Made by a program: the position numbers and the translations under genes. Under the pieces are notes generated by a model, which did not search any database, was not told the origin of the DNA, and saw nothing but the letters and a program-made list of their open reading frames with translations. Source: Bacillota bacterium (GTDB lineage: Bacteria; Bacillota; UBA4882; JAAYXC01). From it: a stretch of 5,975 nucleotides of DNA. Positions 1-5,085 of this stretch are shown piece by piece (positions within the stretch are counted from its first letter, which is position 1; every line of letters begins with the position of its first letter). The stretch spans positions 1-5,975 of the forward strand of contig JAAYXC010000363.1 of assembly GCA_012516115.1 (NCBI GenBank), read 5' to 3'.

Positions 1-7
1 AATCTCT

Positions 8-36
8 ACTATAAATTAAAGTTCAAGGGAGATCAA
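8..36 (-). promoter_or_regulatory. possible leftward sigma-A-type promoter
   Basis: Read on the minus strand, TTGATC (31-36, 4 of 6 to the -35 consensus) is separated by exactly 17 bases from TATAGT (8-13, 5 of 6 to the -10 consensus). Transcription would start at about the left edge and run out of the window, implying a gene transcribed away from accB. The surrounding DNA is AT-rich, which raises the chance of a coincidental match, and no gene is visible to the left to confirm it. Confidence 0.33.
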
Positions 37-487
37 CACACAATTTTTTATCCTCCACACAATTCATTTACTCGAACCATCAGGCCAGTTCTGGCGCTCC
101 TTGGGTCTTCAGGTAAAGCACCGGAGAAACAGGGCGTTCTTTCCTTGCGACGGAAAAAGGCAAGAGCTCGTCTCGCATCGAGTATGGAAAATTTATCCGA
201 AAACTCCATGTTTTTAACGGAGGGTCCTCTGAAGGTGTCCGAGGACGTTAAAGCTGGCGAGATGGGCGAGAACCTTCCGCGTATGTCCATCAAGACCGGC
301 GCCAAAATAGGAAGGAGGAAAACGACCTTCGATGGTGAAATTAAATCATTCGCCGGTCTAAAACGGCATATTTTACCGTAATTTGGCAGAGAAGGTTCCA
401 GCCGGGAGAATTCACGGCGTATTTCCGTCTCCCGTGCGCGTGCGTTCTCTGCCCGCCGGAGGAGATGCCGGCCTTCGGTGAGGATAA

Positions 488-497
488 AAGGGGGAAG
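488..497 (+). promoter_or_regulatory. ribosome binding site of accB
   Basis: A purine-rich AAGGGGGAAG lies 3 to 6 bases before the ATG at 501. It decides the start: the upstream in-frame ATG at 465 has GGAGG only 2 bases before it, too close to work, and would add 12 residues not expected in biotin carboxyl carrier proteins. Confidence 0.6.
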
Positions 498-500
498 TTG

Positions 501-989
501 ATGAACGTAAAAGAGATTAGGGAACTGGTACGGTTATTGGCCGGGACGGATGTTACCGAGCTCAACCTGGAGACCGAGGGTTTGAAGATCACCATTAAAA
601 AGGGTTATCCACCGCAGGCGGTCTCCTACATACCGACACCGACTCCCAGTCCCGTTCCCGTGCCCGCCAATGCACCCGCGCCGGCTCCGGTTCCGGCGCC
701 TCCCGTGGAGGTAACCCCCACGGTCGAGGAGAGGGTACTGGGCCCCAACCAGGTCTATATCGTCGCTCCTATGGTGGGTACCTTTTACCGGGCCCCGAGT
801 CCCGAGGCCGAGCCTTACGTTCGGGTGGGCGACATCGTCGAACCAGGCCAGGTCCTCTGCATCATCGAGGCCATGAAACTCATGAACGAGATCGAGAGCG
901 AATGGAGGGGAAGGATCACGGAGATCTTGGTCGAGAACGCCCAGCCGGTAGAGTACGGTCAACCCTTGTTCGTTTTGGAAAAGATGTAG
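501..989 (+). CDS. accB: biotin carboxyl carrier protein of acetyl-CoA carboxylase
   Basis: The 162-residue product is a cytosolic subunit of acetyl-CoA carboxylase. It carries biotin, which is carboxylated by AccC and then delivers CO2 to acetyl-CoA at the carboxyltransferase, forming malonyl-CoA. The N-terminal 36 residues (MNVKEIRELVRLL...) match the family's start. A flexible Pro/Ala-rich linker follows at about 45-75, then the biotinyl domain at about 82-161. The biotin site is EAMKLM with Lys126 as the attachment residue. The 'thumb' typical of bacterial carrier proteins is visible as TFYRAPSPEAEPYVRVGD (94-111). Length is usual for the family. The ATG at 501 was chosen for its ribosome site. 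It is the first gene of the run, 39 bases ahead of accC. Identification is firm; a plain lipoyl domain protein is excluded by the AMKLM motif and the thumb. Confidence 0.97.
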   Translation: MNVKEIRELVRLLAGTDVTELNLETEGLKITIKKGYPPQAVSYIPTPTPSPVPVPANAPAPAPVPAPPVEVTPTVEERVLGPNQVYIVAPMVGTFYRAPSPEAEPYVRVGDIVEPGQVLCIIEAMKLMNEIESEWRGRITEILVENAQPVEYGQPLFVLEKM

Positions 990-1028
990 AAAACCGGCCC
1001 CATTCCGACCGGATGAGGTGACGCATTC

Positions 1029-2390
1029 GTGTTTCAAAAAATTCTCATCGCCAACCGCGGCGAGATCGCCCTGCGCATTATCAGGGCCTGTCGCGAAATG
1101 GGCATCGCCACGGTGGCGATCTATTCCGAGGTCGACCGGGATTCCCTTCACGTACGGAGCGCGGACGAAGCCTTTTGCGTCGGTCCCGCGCCCCAGGCCA
1201 AGAGCTACGCCAATATCCCCAATATCATCAGCGCCGCCACGCTGGCGGGTGTGGACGCCATCCATCCCGGCTATGGGCTTCTTTCGGAAAACGCCCGTTT
1301 CGCCGAGATCTGCGAGACCCATAATATCAAGTTCATCGGCCCACCGGTTCGGGCCATGGAGCTCATGGGCGACAAGGCCATGGCCAAAAAGACGATGAAA
1401 GAAGCGGGGGTCCCGGTGATCCCGGGTTCCGATGGCCCGGTCACCAGCCTCGAGGAGGCCCGGGCTGCGGCCCGGGAGGCCGGTTATCCGATTCTGCTCA
1501 AGGCCTCCGGTGGTGGGGGAGGCCGGGGGATCCGTATCGTCCGCGAAGAACGTGAGCTGGAGAAGGCGTATCAAGCGGCCCAGAGCGAGGCCGAGGCGGC
1601 CTTCGGCAATCCCGAGCTCTACGTGGAGAAGTTCATCGAGAATCCGCGGCACATCGAGGTCCAGATCCTGGCCGACGAGTACGGCCATGCCGTCCACCTG
1701 GGCGAACGCGATTGCTCCATCCAGCGACGGCACCAGAAGGTCATCGAGGAGGCCCCTTCGGCCGCCATGACCGGGGAGATGCGCGCCCACCTTGGTGAGC
1801 TGGCCGTCCGCGGGGCCCTGGCCGCCGGTTATACCAACGCGGGGACCATGGAGTTTCTCATGGACCGCGAAGGCAATTTCTACTTCATGGAGATGAACAC
1901 CCGGATCCAGGTCGAGCACCCGGTGACCGAGTTCGTCACCGGCATCGACCTCGTGAAAGAACAGATCCGGATTGCCGCCGGCGAACCGCTGGGGTTCACC
2001 CAGGACCAGGTCGTCCTCCGGGGGCATGCCATCGAGTGCCGGATCAACGCCGAAGATCCGGAGAAGAACTTCATGCCGCATCCGGGACGCATCGAGTTTT
2101 ACCACGTCCCCGGCGGGCCGGGGATCCGGGTCGACAGTTGTCTCTATACGGGTTATACCGTCCCTCCCTATTACGACTCCATGGTGGCCAAGGTGATCGC
2201 CTGGGGTCGGGACCGTGCGGAGGCGGTGGCCCGGATGCGCCGGGCCCTGGAGGAAATGGTCATCGACGGTATTCCTACTACCATTCCTTTCCATCTAGAA
2301 GTTCTGGAAGACCCCGCTTTCTTGCGTGGAGAGATAGATACCGGCTTTGTCGAGGCCTTTATGAACGCCCGGCTGGCGGCCGGAGCATAA
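1029..2390 (+). CDS. accC: biotin carboxylase subunit of acetyl-CoA carboxylase
   Basis: This 453-residue enzyme uses ATP and bicarbonate to carboxylate the biotin on AccB. It starts at a GTG preceded by GAGGTGA at 1014-1020. The layout is the usual one: N-terminal domain (about 1-114, opening FQKILIANRGEIALRI), ATP-grasp domain with glycine loop KASGGGGGRG (158-167), and C-terminal domain (about 335-445). By alignment to E. coli AccC from memory, the ATP and catalytic residues are present: Lys116, Lys158, Lys237 (RRHQKV), Glu275, Glu288, Asn290, Arg292, Glu296 and Arg338. Length matches single-domain AccC (about 450), so it is not a fused acyl-CoA or pyruvate carboxylase, which would carry further domains. 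AccC-type subunits of propionyl-CoA or pyruvate carboxylase are similar in sequence, but the adjacent AccB with its thumb supports acetyl-CoA carboxylase. The accA and accD genes are not in the window. Confidence 0.97.
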   Translation: MFQKILIANRGEIALRIIRACREMGIATVAIYSEVDRDSLHVRSADEAFCVGPAPQAKSYANIPNIISAATLAGVDAIHPGYGLLSENARFAEICETHNIKFIGPPVRAMELMGDKAMAKKTMKEAGVPVIPGSDGPVTSLEEARAAAREAGYPILLKASGGGGGRGIRIVREERELEKAYQAAQSEAEAAFGNPELYVEKFIENPRHIEVQILADEYGHAVHLGERDCSIQRRHQKVIEEAPSAAMTGEMRAHLGELAVRGALAAGYTNAGTMEFLMDREGNFYFMEMNTRIQVEHPVTEFVTGIDLVKEQIRIAAGEPLGFTQDQVVLRGHAIECRINAEDPEKNFMPHPGRIEFYHVPGGPGIRVDSCLYTGYTVPPYYDSMVAKVIAWGRDRAEAVARMRRALEEMVIDGIPTTIPFHLEVLEDPAFLRGEIDTGFVEAFMNARLAAGA

Positions 2391-2392
2391 GG

Positions 2393-2432
2393 CCGCCCAC
2401 GGCGGACTAAGATCAGGCAGAACGATGCCTGA
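2393..2432 (+). other. two small hairpins between accC and asp23
   Basis: The 56-base gap contains two consecutive inverted repeats: CCGCC/GGCGG (2393-2397/2401-2405, 3-nt loop) and a perfect 7-bp TCAGGCA/TGCCTGA (2413-2419/2426-2432, 6-nt loop). The second ends at the first base of the asp23 Shine-Dalgarno. Neither has a T-tract, so neither is an intrinsic terminator. They could mark an RNA processing or stabilising site or tune asp23 translation; this is inference. Confidence 0.45.
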
Positions 2433-2446
2433 AGGAGGTTACCGGC

Positions 2447-2830
2447 ATGGAAGGTTACGAACCGGTCGTGCGCGGGGGGAATATCCGCATCGCCAACGAG
2501 GTGGGCGGGATCATCGCCGGATTGGCGGCCACGGAGGTCGAAGGCGTGGCCGGGATGAGCGGGGGAGTGGTGGACGGCATTGCCGAACTCTTAAAGAAGA
2601 AAAATCTGGCCAAAGGGGTCAAGGTCGAGGTGGGTGAACGCCAGGCGGCCGTCGACCTCTACGTGATCCTGGAGTACGGGGCCAAGGTTCCGGAAGTCGC
2701 CTACAAGATCCAGGAGAACGTCAAACGGGCCATCGAAAGTATGACCGGTCTGGAAGTAGTGGAGGTAAACGTCCACATCCAGGGCGTGGCCATCAAATCC
2801 GAAGAAGCGGAGGAGGCGCGGGTCCGCTAA
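2447..2830 (+). CDS. Asp23/Gls24 family protein (YqhY type)
   Basis: The 127-residue soluble protein belongs to the Asp23/Gls24 family (formerly DUF322). The family pattern is clear: GNIRIANEVGGIIAGLAATEVEGVAGM (positions 11-37) followed by a beta-rich half ending in EVNVHIQGV (106-114). The family has no known enzymatic activity. Staphylococcal Asp23 is a cell-envelope-associated protein held at the membrane by AmaP. In B. subtilis the homologue YqhY is encoded directly after accBC; its loss is poorly tolerated and, as I recall, is suppressed by mutations in acetyl-CoA carboxylase genes. The position here, 56 bases after accC, is the same, so a link to carboxylase control is a reasonable inference. 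The start is firm: ATG at 2447 sits 7 bases after a near-perfect AAGGAGGT (2432-2439), the joint best ribosome site in the window together with that of nusB, which suggests high expression. There is no signal peptide or membrane segment. Confidence 0.93.
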   Translation: MEGYEPVVRGGNIRIANEVGGIIAGLAATEVEGVAGMSGGVVDGIAELLKKKNLAKGVKVEVGERQAAVDLYVILEYGAKVPEVAYKIQENVKRAIESMTGLEVVEVNVHIQGVAIKSEEAEEARVR

Positions 2831-2846
2831 GACTGGGGGGATCTTC

Positions 2847-3380
2847 GTGCGCGCAGTCGATCGTCTCATGGCCTTGCTGGCCGCCATCTTCTTTTTAGCC
2901 CTCGGCGTAGGTCTCGCCTGGCGGGTGACCGGAGGGGAACCCACCCTGGGCCTGCGGTTCCTGGCCTACGTCTACGGGAATCCCTGGCGCATGGCGCTGG
3001 GGGTCCTGGTCTTGTTTTCTTTCGCCGCTTATTTCTTTTGGATGGGGTTCCGGCGCCGGCGGACCGTGAAGACGGTCCTCTGCGAGACCCCGCTGGGTGA
3101 GGTCCGCATCGCCGAGCGGGCCATCGAGACTTTAGCCCTGCGCGCCGCCCGTAAGGTCAAGGGGGTCCATGACGCCAACATCAACGTCCGTGCTACGCCC
3201 ATGGGGCTCGATATCTTCGTGGAATCCACTGTGGGGCCGGACCAGAGCATCCCCCAGATCACACAGGATATCCGGACGCGGGTGGCCGATTATATCCGGG
3301 AGACGGTGGGTGTTTCCGTGAACACCGTCGCCGTCCTCATCACCCGCATCGCCCCGGAACACAAGGCCCGGGTGGAATAG
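2847..3380 (+). CDS. amaP: alkaline shock response membrane anchor protein AmaP
   Basis: The 177-residue membrane protein has two predicted transmembrane segments (about 6-26 and 47-68) joined by a short loop, a basic stretch RRRR (69-72) marking the cytosolic side, and a cytosolic C-terminal domain (about 81-170). That domain resembles the neighbouring Asp23 protein: GEVRIAERAIETLALRAARK (84-103) then VKGV (104-107), and later VGVSVNTVAVLITRI (154-168), follow the same pattern. In Staphylococcus AmaP recruits Asp23 to the membrane, and the same partnership is inferred here. The start is a GTG at 2847 after a GGGGGGA-type site (2835-2841); an in-frame ATG at 2868 is possible but would cut into the first membrane segment. 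It lies 16 bases after asp23 and 12 before the DUF2273 gene, so the three are surely cotranscribed. Confidence 0.88.
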   Translation: MRAVDRLMALLAAIFFLALGVGLAWRVTGGEPTLGLRFLAYVYGNPWRMALGVLVLFSFAAYFFWMGFRRRRTVKTVLCETPLGEVRIAERAIETLALRAARKVKGVHDANINVRATPMGLDIFVESTVGPDQSIPQITQDIRTRVADYIRETVGVSVNTVAVLITRIAPEHKARVE

Positions 3381-3392
3381 GAGGGGCGAGAC

Positions 3393-3623
3393 GTGGACGC
3401 GGAAAGCCTCAAGGCCATCCTGGCCTACCTGGCCGCGCGGAAAGGGAGGATCATCGGTGCCTTCCTCGGTTTTGTGGCCGGCTTGCTCTGGGCGATCTAC
3501 GACCTCTGGCGGGCGGCCATCTTCCTCTTTTGCGTGGCTTTGGGGTACTTCATCGGTTACCGAGTGGATCGCAAGGACTCCTGGCGCGAGATCCTGGAGA
3601 AGATCCTGCCCCCCACGGAATAG
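3393..3623 (+). CDS. small DUF2273 membrane protein
   Basis: This 76-residue protein has two hydrophobic segments (about 19-36 and 40-57) followed by a charged tail (YRVDRKDSWREILEKIL). It fits the DUF2273 family of small integral membrane proteins, which commonly sit beside asp23 and amaP in Bacillota, including Staphylococcus. No biochemical function is established; membership of the membrane-bound Asp23 complex is an inference from gene neighbourhood. It starts at GTG 3393, with AGGAGGGG at 3379-3386 overlapping the amaP stop codon, so translation is probably coupled to amaP. It is the last gene before a terminator. Confidence 0.85.
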   Translation: MDAESLKAILAYLAARKGRIIGAFLGFVAGLLWAIYDLWRAAIFLFCVALGYFIGYRVDRKDSWREILEKILPPTE

Positions 3624-3636
3624 AGGGTATCGTGGC

Positions 3637-3681
3637 GGCGCCGGGCCGGACCCGAGCTCCGGTCCGGCGTCTTTCCATTTT
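3637..3681 (+). terminator. intrinsic terminator between DUF2273 gene and nusB
   Basis: A continuous 14-bp stem pairs 3637-3650 with 3658-3671, with only two G-U pairs (3638/3670 and 3645/3663) and a 7-nt CCCGAGC loop. The tail TTTCCATTTT (3672-3681) is T-rich but interrupted. A shorter 8-bp register, GCCGGACC/GGTCCGGC (3645-3652/3661-3668), competes for the same bases. The fold suits a terminator for the accB-to-DUF2273 run. The imperfect tail leaves room for read-through into nusB. Confidence 0.72.
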
Positions 3682-3690
3682 CAGGATAAT

Positions 3691-3699
3691 AAAGGAGGT
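3691..3699 (+). promoter_or_regulatory. ribosome binding site of nusB
   Basis: AAAGGAGGT lies 10 bases before the GTG at 3710 and fixes that start. The frame is open further upstream to 3530, but that part overlaps the DUF2273 gene and the terminator and does not resemble NusB. Confidence 0.8.
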
Positions 3700-3709
3700 T
3701 CAGCACCGG

Positions 3710-4138
3710 GTGAGCCGTCGACAGGCGCGCGAGCTGGCTTTTAAGGTCCTCTTCCAGGCCGATGTGGGTCGCAACCCCTGGCAGGAGGTCTTGCCGCGTA
3801 CCCTGGCCGAGGTGGACCTCCCGGAAAAGTCGCGTGCGTTCCTGACCGCCTCCGTCCAGGGGACGGTGGCTCACATCAAGGAGATCGATGCGATCATCGC
3901 CAGGTACGCGGTGGACTGGCCGCTGGAGCGGATGGCCAACACCGACCGCAACGTTCTCCGCCTCGCCGTCCATGAACTGCTCTTTATGCCGGAGATCCCC
4001 GTCAGCGTCACGGTGAACGAAGCGGTGGAACTCGCCAAACGATACGGCGACGAGGACTCCGGCCGTTTCGTCAACGGCATCCTGGGGAGCATCATCCGGG
4101 AGATGAAACCGGAAAAGAACGCCACGCCACCGTCATGA
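3710..4138 (+). CDS. nusB: transcription antitermination factor NusB
   Basis: The 142-residue RNA-binding protein pairs with NusE (ribosomal protein S10) at boxA sequences and keeps RNA polymerase elongating through rRNA operons. The family signature is complete: SRRQARELAFKVLFQ (2-16), then a central helix region with DWPLERMANTDRNVLRLAVH (69-88), and IPVSVTVNEAVELAKRYGDE (96-115) leading to SGRFVNGILGSI (117-128). The length is typical (about 130-160). It starts at GTG 3710 after a near-perfect Shine-Dalgarno. NusB following the asp23/amaP genes is common in Clostridia. The stop codon overlaps the ATG of the next gene (ATGA), so the two are translationally coupled. A terminator lies immediately upstream, which raises the question of how nusB is transcribed. 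Confidence 0.96.
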   Translation: MSRRQARELAFKVLFQADVGRNPWQEVLPRTLAEVDLPEKSRAFLTASVQGTVAHIKEIDAIIARYAVDWPLERMANTDRNVLRLAVHELLFMPEIPVSVTVNEAVELAKRYGDEDSGRFVNGILGSIIREMKPEKNATPPS

Positions 4139-5085
4139 AGGCCTGGATAGGGTTCGATACCAGTTGCTACACCACTTCTCTGGCCGCGGTGGACGAGGCC
4201 GGTCGGGTGATCTGCGACCATCGGCTGCCGCTGGCGGTCCCCCCGGGCCAGCGGGGTCTCCGCCAGAGCGAGGCCCTCTTCCGGCATCTCCGCGGACTGG
4301 AGGAGCGTTTGGACCGGCTGCGGGAGGCGATCGGCCGGGCCGAGATCGCGGCCGTGGCGGCCAGCGTGCGTCCGCGGCCGGTGGAGGGGTCGTATCTCCC
4401 GGTCTTTCTCGCCGGGAGCATCATCGGCCGGGCGGTGGCCGCCGGGGCCGGGGTGCCTTTTCTTCCCACCAGTCATCAGGAAGGGCACCTGCGGGCGGCC
4501 GTGGAAGGGACTTGTTTACCCCAAAGATTCCTGGCCTTTCACCTTTCCGGCGGCACCACGGAGATCCTCTCCGCCACCCGACACGGGGCCGGCTTTACCC
4601 TGGCCATCCTGGGAGGCACCGCGGATCTCCATGCCGGTCAGTTCGTAGATCGGCTCGGGGTTATGCTGGGGCTGCCGTTTCCGGCCGGGCCGGCCCTGGA
4701 GGAACTGGCCGCCCGGGGGCGGCCGGGGGCGGTTCGCCTTCCGGTGGCCGTCCGCGGGATGCGGGTGAGTTTCTCGGGGCCGCTTAGCGCGGCCGAGCGT
4801 CTCTTCGCCGCCGGGGTGGCCAGGGAAGACCTGGCGGCGGCGGCCCTGGCGTGTCTCGCCACTTCCGTCCTCTTTCTGCTCAAGGAAACCGCGGCCGCCA
4901 CCGGGCTCGACACGGCCGTCCTGGCCGGGGGGGTCATGGCCAACCGGCAGATCCGCCAGAAGTTAAGGGAGGATTTGCCCGGGATGCGCCTTGTCTTTGC
5001 CCGGCCCGAGCTTTCGACGGATAACGCCGTCGGCGTGGCCCTTTTGGCCTTCGATTTTACGGCGGGAGGCGATCGCCATGGGTAA
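4135..5085 (+). CDS. Kae1/TsaD-like domain protein, paralogue of unknown role
   Basis: The 316-residue protein has the ASKHA fold of Kae1/TsaD, the enzyme that makes the t6A base of tRNAs, but looks like a paralogue and not TsaD itself. Kept: the opening GFDTSCYTTS (6-15), the metal-binding motif HQEGH (His114, His118), SGGTTE (138-143), FSGP (213-216), AGGVMAN (264-270) and the final STDN with Asp296 as probable third metal ligand. Changed relative to E. coli TsaD (from memory): SCDET is SCYTT, SGGH is SGGT, the GPGLVGAL loop is replaced by RPRPVEGSYLPVFLAG (79-94), the DDAAGEAFDK segment is LHAGQFVDR (165-173), and the C-terminal PRW tail is missing. Such proteins are often labelled 'O-sialoglycoprotein endopeptidase', a label inherited from an old misassignment. 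It overlaps nusB by 4 bases and polA by 8, so it belongs to their operon. Substrate and activity are unknown. Confidence 0.85.
   Translation: MKAWIGFDTSCYTTSLAAVDEAGRVICDHRLPLAVPPGQRGLRQSEALFRHLRGLEERLDRLREAIGRAEIAAVAASVRPRPVEGSYLPVFLAGSIIGRAVAAGAGVPFLPTSHQEGHLRAAVEGTCLPQRFLAFHLSGGTTEILSATRHGAGFTLAILGGTADLHAGQFVDRLGVMLGLPFPAGPALEELAARGRPGAVRLPVAVRGMRVSFSGPLSAAERLFAAGVAREDLAAAALACLATSVLFLLKETAAATGLDTAVLAGGVMANRQIRQKLREDLPGMRLVFARPELSTDNAVGVALLAFDFTAGGDRHG

Larger units (their letters stand above)
1..500. other. accB upstream region, no confident gene
   Basis: This stretch is clearly AT-richer than the rest, especially the first 60 bases. Plus frame 1 is open from the left edge to a TAA at 379-381 (126 codons). 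The peptide matches no family I recognise, uses codons avoided by the neighbours (AGA, AGG, ATA, CTA, TTA), and the internal TTG at 145 and ATG starts lack a Shine-Dalgarno sequence. A minus frame at 48-305 is also open but has no ribosome site before its ATG. Weak secondary structure is visible: a 6-bp inverted repeat GTCCTC/GAGGAC (224-229/241-246) and an imperfect hairpin at 354-378 (TAAAA/TTTTA with CGG/CCG outside it). The accB promoter should lie here, but I found no convincing one. The region may be the leader of accB, the tail of a partial gene, or decayed sequence. Many Clostridia have spoIIIAH just before accB; no such gene is visible. Confidence 0.5.

Noticed and set aside
42..51. 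T-run as terminator of an upstream gene
   Set aside because: No hairpin precedes it on the plus strand, and on the minus strand it is an A-run.
224..246. 6-bp inverted repeat GTCCTC/GAGGAC as a riboswitch or operator
   Set aside because: A single short stem with an 11-nt loop, no further conserved fold, and no resemblance to a T-box or known lipid-regulator operator.
335..362. Weak rightward promoter for accB, GTGAAA-N16-TCTAAA
   Set aside because: Each box matches only 4 of 6 and the spacing is 16; such matches are expected by chance. It remains a candidate only.
465..500. Longer accB starting at ATG 465
   Set aside because: GGAGG is only 2 bases before that ATG, and the extra 12 residues do not fit the usual start of carrier proteins. 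ATG 501 has a proper ribosome site.
1..500. FapR-type fatty-acid operator upstream of accB
   Set aside because: I looked for a TTAGTACCTAGTACTAA-like palindrome and found none.
534..2294. A 586-codon open frame on the minus strand opposite accB and accC
   Set aside because: It lies antisense to two firmly identified genes, its peptide is rich in His, Asp and Gly as expected for the complement of GC-biased codons, and it matches no known family.
2835..2870. amaP start at ATG 2868 in place of GTG 2847
   Set aside because: It would remove the charged N-terminus and the beginning of the first membrane segment, and it has no good ribosome site before it.
4164..4787. Second open frame of about 200 codons overlapping the Kae1-like gene
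   Set aside because: Its Gly/Arg/Pro-rich peptide is typical of an off-frame reading of GC-rich DNA, and the other frame carries conserved motifs.
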